From Acidobacteria bacterium Ga0077534 (GTDB lineage Bacteria > Acidobacteriota > Blastocatellia > Pyrinomonadales > Pyrinomonadaceae): DNA of 64,000 bases. The stretch covers positions 117,450 to 181,449 of the forward strand of contig LNEI01000026.1 in NCBI GenBank assembly GCA_001464455.1. Direction: 5' to 3'. Positions 10,201 to 17,517 of the stretch are shown here, piece by piece (position 1 is the first letter of the stretch; every line of letters begins with the position of its first letter). Below the pieces are notes generated by a model. It was not told the origin of the DNA. It ran no database searches and saw nothing but the letters and a program-made list of their open reading frames with translations. The position numbers and the translations under genes are program-made.

Positions 10201-11005
10201 CCAATTCGAGGTTCGACGCCGCTTCTCGCAGGGCCTTTATTTCCAGGGTAACTACACGTTCTCGAAGAATATCGGCGATGCTGCAGCATCGAATGGTTCG
10301 CAGTCACTTGTTGAGCCTTTCCTCGACAACCTACGTCCGGAACTCGATCGCACACGCGTCGATTTTGATCAAACCCATGCATTTAAGTTCAACGGCGTCT
10401 ATCAGTTGCCGTTTGGCCAGGGAAGGCCGTTCATGAATCGAAGCGACTGGGTCGACAAGATCTTTGGCGGATGGGAGATCTCGGGAATCGTTCAATGGGA
10501 TTCTGGAGTTCCGATCACATTTGTCGATCCCCGCGGGACTTTGAACCGTGGGGCTCGTTCCGCACGGCAGACGGCAAATACCAACTTGTCGTATGAGCAG
10601 ATCCGCGATCTGTTTGGGTACTATGAGGTCAATGTCAATGGTGTCGATAGGATCTATTTCATAGACCCTAAGATTCTTTGTCCTAGTGGTGCTGCTACGA
10701 CCGGTTTCGGCCAGACACCTTGTGCCGGACAGGTGTTCTTCAACGTTGACCCTGGTCAGACTGGTGTCACCGGACGCGCTATTGTCAATGCTCCGTCGTT
10801 CTTCAACATCGATGCTGCATTATTGAAGAATTTCCGCTTTACCGAAAAAACCAGGCTCCAGTTTCGCGTTGAGGCATTCAATGCGCTGAACCGTGCTAAC
10901 TTTTTTGGAGCTCAGATCCAAAACATTAATAGCGCGACTTTTGGTCAGATAACGAGCGCAAGTGCTGGGCGTCAATTGCAATTGGCACTTCGCTTCGAAT
11001 TCTAG
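7229..11005 (+). CDS. Oar-like TonB-dependent receptor with carboxypeptidase-regulatory domain
   Basis: A 1258-residue outer-membrane beta-barrel of the acidobacterial Oar-like family, used for TonB-driven import of large substrates, often glycans or peptides. A signal peptide ends near the GQGTTG segment (about residue 20). A CarboxypepD_reg-like beta-sandwich follows (about 22-110, with LTGTVSGPDGLLPGATVVV). The plug region is about 115-240 and the long barrel runs to the C-terminus. The last residues, LQLALRFEF, end in the aromatic residue expected for BAM recognition. The ATG follows a perfect AGGAGG site. A strong terminator follows the gene. It is preceded by a sigma-54-like promoter and by an NtrC-family gene, so regulation by that activator is likely. 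The substrate is not deducible. Confidence 0.93.
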   Translation: MKRFSITFLLMLISSVALFGQGTTGRLTGTVSGPDGLLPGATVVVRDNGTSKEVTVTTNEEGVYQVPQLEFGTYTIRITAPGFKTLVANEQKIDVGRTATFNAVLEVGAVSAEVVVTAGADVLTTNTAQVSNTISPQQIMTLPLITRSPLSLTLLQAGTSSNGLTTINGMRTTMTNITRDGINIQDTFIRANATDFAPGRPSVDDTAEFTITTVNQEADQGSGSAQIRLVTPRGTSEFTGALFAYSRNSGFGANSFFNNRSSSAAVNTKPSFRNRWQYGGKISGPIWLPFFGEGPARFNKLMDKAKFFFSYEGIKDPVSGAATRTILTPTARAGGFSWLRTNSTSVTPFCPSQAVGSVCTIPNLLAFANAQGLAVPTTIDSVVMSRVLSGIPTESNFTGGDGLNTAGFRLLRRQDQTRNQYSSRFDVDLTEKDSVLFIYNYNKEVNLRPDIDTTGFTAVPQGEQFSDNKQYTGAYRRVFTSNFVNEIRGGLFKTAVPFDASGNSPADYHLATTLVANPQNSFMDQGRFTENWNLQSNGDWIRGNHSFKFGGQLQWMKVDAYNDAGIIPTVSLGTNANTPSLTVTNFANIGGINSATTANAALALFGGIVSQTTQSFNVLNISQGFVAERANEPIRHAAHSLYFADRWQIKPSLTLSLGVRWELYPALELATGTALEPLIDDLDNPLPSLLRTNGSYVPIGTNVGKENAYYKTKWDDFAPNFGFAWAPSFKSGLGKFLFGDRSVIRGGYSHALGNDSIITSIRNASLNNSGLARTANTIQLQNGRLSTPASFVLPSAPAFIPPPRTYLQNNTPSFGNFGTVFAIDPNIETTRVKQMSFGVQREFFGNTAVEARYVGTSSNNLVRSIDYNQIDIRSNGFAADFNRALANFRLTGNAFCATAGCQTLQIFTNTNTPGSGRLVVGTGGLALATFNNGLNSGAPADLAATFVSNGLNNHPTVASPNNVPFIKLLANPASGVVNILENGGFYDYHSFQFEVRRRFSQGLYFQGNYTFSKNIGDAAASNGSQSLVEPFLDNLRPELDRTRVDFDQTHAFKFNGVYQLPFGQGRPFMNRSDWVDKIFGGWEISGIVQWDSGVPITFVDPRGTLNRGARSARQTANTNLSYEQIRDLFGYYEVNVNGVDRIYFIDPKILCPSGAATTGFGQTPCAGQVFFNVDPGQTGVTGRAIVNAPSFFNIDAALLKNFRFTEKTRLQFRVEAFNALNRANFFGAQIQNINSATFGQITSASAGRQLQLALRFEF

Positions 11006-11030
11006 TTCTGAATGATCGTTCGACAATTCC

Positions 11031-11064
11031 GCCCGCCGGTCGCCTGACCGGCGGGCGTTTTGTT
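11031..11064 (+). terminator. Rho-independent terminator after TonB-receptor gene
   Basis: A perfect 11-bp GC-rich stem, GCCCGCCGGTC (11031-11041) with GACCGGCGGGC (11046-11056), has a 4-nt loop and is followed by GTTTTGTT. Confidence 0.9.
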
Positions 11065-11157
11065 GGGCATCTAGGAGTTGAGCAATAAACGTGTAACGGA
11101 CTTCCCTAAGCTCCGGATTCTGTGCTATCCTTCTCAAACCTTTTTCGTCTTTCGCCT

Positions 11158-11174
11158 TTGGCACATTTCTTAGT
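11158..11174 (+). promoter_or_regulatory. Partial sigma-54-like element before the Cys-rich secreted protein gene
   Basis: TTGGCAC (11158-11164) is a perfect -24 element, but the -12 position 12 bp later reads TTAG instead of TTGC. It lies 67 bp upstream of the next ATG. It is reported because two better sigma-54 promoters flank it; by itself it is weak. Confidence 0.25.
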
Positions 11175-11230
11175 GCCCTTGGGTGAGGTAGCGTTCATCA
11201 CGCATCTATTTCAACAACTTAAGGAGAAAC

Positions 11231-11782
11231 ATGAAAAAAATTAGGTTTTGCGTACTACCGTTTCTGGGGCTGGTCTTGTTCTTTGTTTATGGTTGGCTCA
11301 CGCCGACTCAATGTCAGGCTGATGATTTTGATTGCGAACTTGCTATCTGGTACGCATCAATGGACGCTAGTGCAACGGTTTCCACCAATTTCCGCTTGTG
11401 GTACCGAAATGACCCAACTAGCTGTTCGGACGAATATGATCAACAGTGTAACGCGATTCAGGATCCAGTGGAACGTAGTGAGTGTATTAACAATAACGCG
11501 GCACGTATAGCGTTTATCAATGGGTGCGACTCCCAAAGATTTTCAGCTTTTTCTAGTTCTCAGGATGCATTTTTTGCTGCGGCCGGTCAGACTTGCTCAT
11601 ATAACCCTAATTATTGTGACAATGCACGCGATAAGAGGGATCAATGTAATGCGGCTCATAGTGGTCATATGGCATCGCCGGTTTACGACGCTAACAATGA
11701 TATCGATCAAGTTTGGCTCAGTTTTGTAATGGATGAACTCTCTGGTTGCTTGATGGCAAGTCAGATTCATCATTGCGAGTGA
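11231..11782 (+). CDS. Cys-rich secreted protein of unknown function
   Basis: I do not recognise this 183-residue protein. It has a hydrophobic N-terminal signal sequence (about residues 4-21, then TPTQCQAD). The mature part is acidic, rich in Asn, Asp and Ser, and contains about eleven Cys residues spread along its length, as expected for a disulfide-bonded exported protein. No known domain is visible. The ATG follows an AGGAGA ribosome site. The gene stands alone between two strong terminators, so it is a single-gene transcription unit. Its position between two TonB-receptor genes suggests, but does not prove, a shared surface-related role. Confidence 0.75.
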   Translation: MKKIRFCVLPFLGLVLFFVYGWLTPTQCQADDFDCELAIWYASMDASATVSTNFRLWYRNDPTSCSDEYDQQCNAIQDPVERSECINNNAARIAFINGCDSQRFSAFSSSQDAFFAAAGQTCSYNPNYCDNARDKRDQCNAAHSGHMASPVYDANNDIDQVWLSFVMDELSGCLMASQIHHCE

Positions 11783-11805
11783 CGATTCGGCTATCCACGT
11801 CTGTG

Positions 11806-11835
11806 AGGCTCCCTTTATTGAGGGAGCCTTCTTTT
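11806..11835 (+). terminator. Rho-independent terminator
   Basis: AGGCTCCCT (11806-11814) pairs perfectly with AGGGAGCCT (11821-11829) around a 6-nt loop, followed by a T-rich tail. It ends the Cys-rich protein gene. Confidence 0.85.
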
Positions 11836-11894
11836 CAAACCTTAGGAAACTTATGGCTTCAAGAGGTTCCCGTAATAAGTATAGGAGATCAGAA

Positions 11895-12728
11895 ATGAAG
11901 AGTTTTTTAATGTTTCTAATCGCATTTGTCATGGTCGCACCCGCGATCAGCGCACAGAAGCTGACGGCCGAGGAGATAATTGCCAAACATCTGGATTCGA
12001 TCGCTTCCGCAGAAAAGCGAGCGTCGGTCAAGACCGTTATCGCATCCGGCGAGGTGAAATTTGAGTCGATCTCCCCGAAGAATCAGCCGGCAGCGGGACG
12101 CATCGTCCTGGCATCGGAGGGGAACAAATCAATGTTCGGCATGCAGCTGAATGCAACCGACTATCCGAGGGAACTGGTGATCTTTGACGGGGCTAAAGCA
12201 AACGTTGCGATGGTACGGGCCGGAAGTCGATCGCTGCTGGGCAATTTCCTGCAGTCGAATAGTTCGGTCGTCTCGCAAGGCCTCCTGGCAGGGACTTTGG
12301 GTACATCGTGGAATCTTCTGACCGCGGCTGATCGCGGAGCCAAGATCTCGACATCAGGCACGAAAAAGATCGATGGTCGAGAGACCTACGTCCTTAGGAT
12401 AACCCCAAAAGGTGGCAGCGATCTGGATATCAAAATGTATTTTGACCAGCAGACCTTTCATCACGTTCGCACCGAGTACGGTCGCACGTCGTCGGCGAGC
12501 ATCGGCAGAACGATCGATGAGTCCGCCCGGCAGAGCGAAACAAAGATACGAGTTATAGAAGACTTTTCGGATCATCAGCCGCATGACGGGATGACCTTCC
12601 CCCGGAAGTACAAGCTTCATTACTCGACCACCGGCCAAAACACCACAGAGATCGTCTGGACAGCCGTTTTCACCGAGTTTGCACTCAATCAGGCCTTCGA
12701 TCCGAGTACGTTTAGCGTAGGCCCATAG
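11895..12728 (+). CDS. Exported LolA-like protein of unknown role
   Basis: A 277-residue exported protein. The start at 11895 gives a clean signal peptide (KSFLMFLIAFVMVAPAISAQ) and has TAGGAGA eight bases upstream; an in-frame upstream codon at 11853 has no ribosome site and would bury the signal peptide. The mature part begins KLTAEEIIAKHLDSIAS and continues as antiparallel beta-sheet segments (residues about 50-270) like those of LolA/LolB-type lipoprotein carriers, a domain frequent in acidobacterial exported proteins. A conserved-looking DGRETYVLRI strand and the C-terminal DPSTFSV fit this family. The carrier function is inferred only. It is a separate unit bounded by terminators. Confidence 0.75.
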   Translation: MKSFLMFLIAFVMVAPAISAQKLTAEEIIAKHLDSIASAEKRASVKTVIASGEVKFESISPKNQPAAGRIVLASEGNKSMFGMQLNATDYPRELVIFDGAKANVAMVRAGSRSLLGNFLQSNSSVVSQGLLAGTLGTSWNLLTAADRGAKISTSGTKKIDGRETYVLRITPKGGSDLDIKMYFDQQTFHHVRTEYGRTSSASIGRTIDESARQSETKIRVIEDFSDHQPHDGMTFPRKYKLHYSTTGQNTTEIVWTAVFTEFALNQAFDPSTFSVGP

Positions 12729-12807
12729 AGGCTTTGGCCGGTTGATCCGAGCCGATCGGTTCTCTTCCTTGAGACGCTAGATAAACGGTTCACCGGCATC
12801 CAAAATC

Positions 12808-12820
12808 TCGGATTATTTTC
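12808..12820 (-). promoter_or_regulatory. Candidate enhancer site, second copy of the shared 13-mer
   Basis: TCGGATTATTTTC is the exact reverse complement of the 13-mer at 7061-7073. It lies 120-132 bp upstream of the -24 element at 12940, a normal distance for a sigma-54 enhancer-binding protein. Chance recurrence in two short promoter regions is unlikely, but no binding evidence exists. Confidence 0.45.
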
Positions 12821-12831
12821 AAAAACCTAAA

Positions 12832-12870
12832 CCCGTCGTCCTAATTTTCGTTTGGACGGCGGGTTTTTCT
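12832..12870 (+). terminator. Rho-independent terminator after LolA-like gene
   Basis: CCCGTCGTCC (12832-12841) pairs with GGACGGCGGG (12854-12863), with one G-U pair, and is followed by five T residues. Confidence 0.85.
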
Positions 12871-12937
12871 TTCATGTAACTCTCTAACATTTCCCGCAGC
12901 CATTGAGCTTTGCCGAAATGGCGAGTTTTGCCCAAGG

Positions 12938-12954
12938 TTGGCACGAAAGTTGCG
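12938..12954 (+). promoter_or_regulatory. Near-consensus sigma-54 promoter
   Basis: TTGGCACGAAAGTTGCG fits the -24/-12 consensus almost perfectly: TGGCACG at -24, TTGC at -12, and GG (12940-12941) exactly 12 bp from GC (12952-12953). Transcription should start near 12965, giving a leader of about 205 nt before the TonB-receptor ATG at 13171. Confidence 0.8.
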
Positions 12955-13045
12955 CTTCGAGGGCTTTCGTAGAAACACTTCATACACAACTTGATATTGC
13001 GTCCTAGCGGCTCTGCTCCCGATAAGGGGTTTCTGTAGCGTTCTC

Positions 13046-13076
13046 TCAGAGAGAAACGGCACTTTTGTCTCTCTGA
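13046..13076 (+). promoter_or_regulatory. Perfect inverted repeat in the TonB-receptor mRNA leader
   Basis: TCAGAGAGA (13046-13054) and TCTCTCTGA (13068-13076) form a perfect 9-bp stem with a 13-nt loop inside the predicted 5' leader. There is no U-run, so it is not a terminator. It may be an RNA structure or a protein site. Confidence 0.45.
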
Positions 13077-13170
13077 AAGGTTCAGATATCCCGGCGGCGG
13101 CGGTATAGGACATTTCTGGCACTTGATCCTTTTTGAGTGACTTCTAATTTAGATTTTCTGAGGAGGAAAA

Positions 13171-15210
13171 ATGAGAAAGTTTACCAAGTTTTTGGTGGCC
13201 ACCTTCGCGATCTTGCTCGCACAGGTGGCTATCTTTGCCCAAACCGGTTCGATATCGGGAACCGTGAGCGATCCAAATGGGTCGGTTGTTCCCGGTGCGG
13301 CGGTTAAGGTCAGGGGCGAGGCCGGGCAGGAGTTTTCCGCCGTCTCGAATGACATCGGTGTTTACCGCGTCCCCGCCGTCCAGAACGGAAATTATGTCGT
13401 TACCATTACGGCATCAGGATTTAAGACTCTCACAGTTTCAAACGTAAAGGTCGACGTCGGAACGCCGATCACCGTTGATGCAAAGCTTGAGATCGGCTCG
13501 GTCGGCGAGATCGTCGAGGTCGCGAGCGGCGGAGAGGTTCTCCAGACGGCCACGGCGACGGTGGGCAGCAGCGTAACCGGGCGACAGATCGTTGAGACGC
13601 CGATAGCGTCTCGAGACGCTCTCGATCTCGTCCAGCTAATGCCTGGAACCAATACCGTTGGTGCCCCGCGCAGATCTTCGATAAACGGCCTGCCAAAAGG
13701 GTCGCTCAGCATCACCATCGATGGCGTGGATGTGCAGGATAACCTGCTTCGTTCAAGCGATGGTTTCTTTACTTATGTTCGACCCCGTGTCGATGCCATT
13801 GAAGAAGTAACGGTTTCGACCGCAGCGGGCGGTGCCGAGACCGGCGGCGACGGTGCGGTTCAGATCAGATTCGTGACGCGACGCGGTACCAATGACTATA
13901 CCGGAAGCGCATTTTATCAGAGGCGTCATGAGAGCATGAACGCTAACTACTGGTACAACAATCGAGACAATCTGGCCCGCTCAAAGCTGCGTTTGAACCA
14001 GTACGGCGCCAGCTTCGGCGGCCCGATCCCGTTCCTTAAGTTTGGCGAAGGCGTAGGCGTTTTCGACTCAGGAAAGAATAAACGGCATTTCTTTGTCAAC
14101 TATGAGGAATTCCGCCTTCCTGATTCGCTTGCCCGCACACGTACTGTCTTAACGACGCAGGCTCAGCAGGGCATCTTTGCGTATATTGGCACGACCCCGG
14201 CAGCGGGCGTCTCCGCAGGCTGTACCGCGGTAACAACGACGACGATGCGTTGTGAACGTAATCTGCTCAGTCTCGCCGGGACCGCAGGATTCCTCAGTAC
14301 TCCGGACCCGACGATCGCGGCTATGCTTCAGAGGATCAGGGCGGCAACTGCGGTCGAGGGAACGATCACACCGATCATTGGCCAGACCACCTTGACCACT
14401 GAGAACTACAATTTCGCGCCAGTCGGCGATTCGATCCGCAAGTTTCTCGCACTTCGCTTCGACTTCAATGTGACGAAGAAGCACAGTCTCGAGTTTGTGA
14501 TAAATCGTCAGAACTTCGGTGGGAACAAGGACTTTCTCAACGGACAGGAAGAGCGATTCCCGGGGTTCCCGTTTTACAATCAGGAATCTGACCGAAACTC
14601 TTATGCGGTCGCGGCACGTTCTACGTTTGGATCGAGTGTGGTCAATGAGTTCCGCGTGGCATCGAGCCGTGGTTTCTCACAGTTTTCGCCAACCATTTCC
14701 AAATCAGATTTTGACTACACTCGCGGATTCTCGCTCAACATCGGTGCAGCGGGAGCGACGACACCGTACTCACGAAATTCTTATAGCGGTCGTACCTCGC
14801 CTACCGATGACATCACGAATTCGTTAACGTGGAGCAAGGAATCGCACACATTCAATTTCGGTGGCCAGTTTAAGCGTATCCGACTGGTCGATACATCGAC
14901 CCCCTTTATTGTCCCAACCGTCGGTTTCGGTATCGACAACAGTGGCACAAATCCAACGGAAGTCGCCCTCAGGAATGTGTTTAGCACAACGTCTCTCCCT
15001 GGGGCAACGACAGGACAGCTGGATGCCGCTCGTGCTTTGTACGCGACGCTGATCGGCCACATCACGACTGTTTCAGGAACGGCGTATCTTGACGATGAAG
15101 GCAAGTATGTTTTTGCAGGATCACAGACCAGGACTGATAAGCAATTTACCTACGGCCTGTATGCTCAGGACAGCTCCGATCACGATGGCGTTTCTCGGAG
15201 CGTACAATAA
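13171..15210 (+). pseudogene. Oar-like TonB-dependent receptor, 5' part of a broken gene
   Basis: Residues 1 to about 665 of a receptor paralogous to the one at 7229: signal peptide, CarboxypepD_reg-like domain (SGTVSDPNGSVVPGAAVKV), plug (ASRDALDLVQLMPGTNTVG) and the first half of the barrel. The frame runs normally to FTYGLYAQDS, where the paralog continues for about 240 residues (ADRWQIKPSLTLSLGVRWE onward). Here it switches at about 15177-15186 into the out-of-frame 3' part and stops at 15210. Both a deletion of roughly 0.7 kb and a frameshift must have occurred. The cause may be genuine gene decay or an assembly error over a repeat. The ATG is well supported by AGGAGG. The gene is driven by the strong sigma-54 promoter. 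Confidence 0.85.
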
Positions 15211-16318
15211 TGCCGCCGCTCAGCTGGTGGCAAACTATCAGTCCGGAGCTGCGGCAGCCAATCTGAGAAGCACCACTTTCACGTCGAGCCTAAACCCGAA
15301 TGCCCCGAGCGCTATTGCATTTGGAACGGCTCTCGAGGGTAATAATGCTACCCGCCGTGCGAACGCGATCGCGGCCGGACTGCCGGCGAATATTTTCTTT
15401 GTGAATCCAACTGTTGGCCAGTCTGGTGCCTTCCTTTTGGATAACAGTGCGAAGAGCTGGTACGACGGCGGTGTGATCGAAGTTCGCCGCAGGCTCAGCA
15501 ATGGGTTGCGTATGAGTGCGAACTATACATTTGCCCGGGCACAGTCAGACTCGTTCCAGTCGAACAGCGACAACTTTGCAAACTTTACCAAGCGTCCCGA
15601 GGGCCGCGGTTTGGCAAAGGGCGTTGCTGTCTTCGATATTCGTCATGCTTTCAAGCTCGACGCTACCTATGATCTTCCGTTCGGCAGAGGACGTACCTTC
15701 TTCGGTTCGGCCAATAAATTTGTCGACGCGATCATCGGCGGATTCTCTTTCGCTCCGGTCCTCCGCTGGCAGAGCGGTTCGCCGATCCAGGTCGGCAACG
15801 TTCAGCTCGTCGGTATGACCGTCAAGGAACTTCAGAAAGAGATCAAGATCCGTAAAGAAGCGACCGCTGTTTACTGGCTGCCGGATGACATCATTCTGAA
15901 TTCGCGACGCGCATTCGGAACTGACATCCTCTCGCCCACGGGATACGGAACGCTGGGCAGGCCAGAAGGGCGCTACTTTGCTCCGGCCGGCACCGGTAAC
16001 TGCATCGCGCAATATGCGGGACAGTGCGGCTTTGCAAACCTCGTGCTCTACGGCCCGAGTTTCTTCAAACTCGACGCGAGCCTCGCAAAGGTCATCAAGA
16101 TCGGAGAACGTCGCAGTCTCGAGTTTCGCGTCACTTCGCTTGATGTGCTGAATAGTCCAAACTTCCGAGTTGGCGGCTGGGCTTCTGATACAGCGACTTC
16201 TGGCTGTTGCGGCGCGACATTCGGACAGCTTGGGAATACGTCGGCCTATCAGGATATTTCGACAACGAACGATCCAGGCGGCCGTATTGTTGACTTTTTG
16301 CTCCGGCTTAGATTCTAA
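15185..16318 (+). pseudogene. Oar-like TonB-dependent receptor, 3' part of a broken gene
   Basis: The remaining barrel of the receptor above, in another frame. It starts with AFLGAYNNAAAQLVANYQSG, which corresponds to ADFNRALANFRLTG of the intact paralog. It continues through VIEVRRRLSNGLRMSANYTFARA and LDATYDLPFGRGRTF, and ends in VDFLLRLRF with the C-terminal aromatic residue. The coding sequence after the junction is intact and similar in codon use, so the break is probably recent or artefactual. The ATG at 15185 is formal only; no ribosome site precedes it, so this part is unlikely to be made alone. A strong terminator follows. Confidence 0.8.
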
Positions 16319-16338
16319 GTTCGGATCATTGCACGATG

Positions 16339-16373
16339 GGGCGTTGCCGGCTATAACGGCAACGCCCTTTTTT
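16339..16373 (+). terminator. Rho-independent terminator after broken TonB-receptor gene
   Basis: A perfect 11-bp stem, GGGCGTTGCCG (16339-16349) with CGGCAACGCCC (16357-16367), has a 7-nt loop and is followed by six T residues. Confidence 0.92.
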
Positions 16374-16421
16374 ATTCTACTGATGTATATTACATACGGA
16401 TCTCAGTTTCGGGAGGCGATG

Positions 16422-17441
16422 ATGAGCGAACGAATTGCGGCCCTCATGGCATTGGCAGTTTTGATCTTTACTTTTGCGACAACCGCCCGTTCGCAGATCG
16501 TTCAGGGATTGAACGAGACCACCAATCTCAGGCTCGGCGGCAATAATTTCATTGCCGGAACCGTATACCTGCCGAATGGCCAGCGTGCCGACCGCAAGAT
16601 GGCCATTCGGCTGACGACCCCGCAACAGGGTGATTTCGTTGTGGAAACCGATACGTCCGGGCAGTTCATATTCGCCGGGTTGCCCGCCGGCTCATATACC
16701 GTCGCTGTCGATAAAGAAGAAGAATTTTTCCCCGCCACCCAGACGATCGAGATCATCTCAGACCGGGAACGCATACGGCAGGCGTATTCGGTGACCATCA
16801 AACTCAAGGCTAGAGGAACTGCACGCGAGCCTGTGAAACCGTCTGTGATAATGGCTTCGCCGATCTCGTCCACAAATTATGTCAAGGCTAAAGACCTCGC
16901 AAATAAAGGAGACCACCGCGGTGCAATCGGTCTGCTCAAGCTTGTCACTGGCGAATATCCGGATTTTTTCGATGCCTTTAACGAGCTCGCGGTTCAATAC
17001 ATGCGGGTAGGCGAACTTGCGCCGGCAGAAGCGGCTTTGCTGACCGCACTAAAGATCAAGCCCGATGCTTTTGAGTCAACGCTCAATCTCGGGATCGTGC
17101 TTTTCCGTACGAACCGATTGACTGAGGCGGAAACGAGTTTGCGCGAGATTGTTAGGCTAAATGACACGTCGGCCATCGGACATTTTTACCTTGGCCGGAC
17201 CCTGGCGAAGCTCAAGAATTTTGACGAAGCTGAGAAAGAGCTAAATTTAGCGATAGCGCGTGGCGGAGACGAGATGCGTGAGGCGCATAGGATGCTCGGG
17301 ATGATGTATATCGACAAGGACGACCGTCCCAGAGCGGCTGCTTCACTCGAGAAATATCTACTGCTCGTGCCTGCAGCTCCCGATGCCGAACAGCTGCGAC
17401 AGGCAATAGCTCAATTAAGAGCAGCAATCCCGAAGCAGTAA
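16422..17441 (+). CDS. Exported TPR protein with carboxypeptidase-regulatory-like domain
   Basis: A 339-residue exported protein. The start at 16422 has GGGAGG five bases upstream and gives a signal peptide (SERIAALMALAVLIFTFATTARS); an adjacent ATG at 16419 is also possible. A CarboxypepD_reg/SpaA-like beta-sandwich covers about 45-130 (FIAGTVYLPNGQRADRK, then GQFIFAGLPAGSYTVAV). At least four tetratricopeptide repeats follow (about 150-335, for example AFNELAVQYMRVGELAPAEA and AIGHFYLGRTLAKLKNFDEA). TPR arrays bind protein partners, so this is probably a periplasmic scaffold. This domain pairing is common in acidobacteria near TonB receptors. It lies downstream of the receptor terminator and is likely transcribed separately. 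Confidence 0.85.
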   Translation: MSERIAALMALAVLIFTFATTARSQIVQGLNETTNLRLGGNNFIAGTVYLPNGQRADRKMAIRLTTPQQGDFVVETDTSGQFIFAGLPAGSYTVAVDKEEEFFPATQTIEIISDRERIRQAYSVTIKLKARGTAREPVKPSVIMASPISSTNYVKAKDLANKGDHRGAIGLLKLVTGEYPDFFDAFNELAVQYMRVGELAPAEAALLTALKIKPDAFESTLNLGIVLFRTNRLTEAETSLREIVRLNDTSAIGHFYLGRTLAKLKNFDEAEKELNLAIARGGDEMREAHRMLGMMYIDKDDRPRAAASLEKYLLLVPAAPDAEQLRQAIAQLRAAIPKQ

Positions 17442-17517
17442 CTGGCCCGCCTCGAACATCTTTCCTCACCGCGTTCTGTGACGCTATACTATTGCGGTAA
17501 GCAAGATCCGAGGCGGA

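Noticed and set aside
13117..13135. A second sigma-54-like match (TGGCAC followed by TTTTTG) nearer the receptor ATG
   Set aside because: The distance between GG and the -12 position does not give GC at 12 bp; only the element at 12938 has the correct spacing.
15089..15184. Upstream extension of the 3' TonB-receptor fragment
   Set aside because: This stretch is coding in the other frame for the 5' fragment, so residues before the junction are not part of a receptor.
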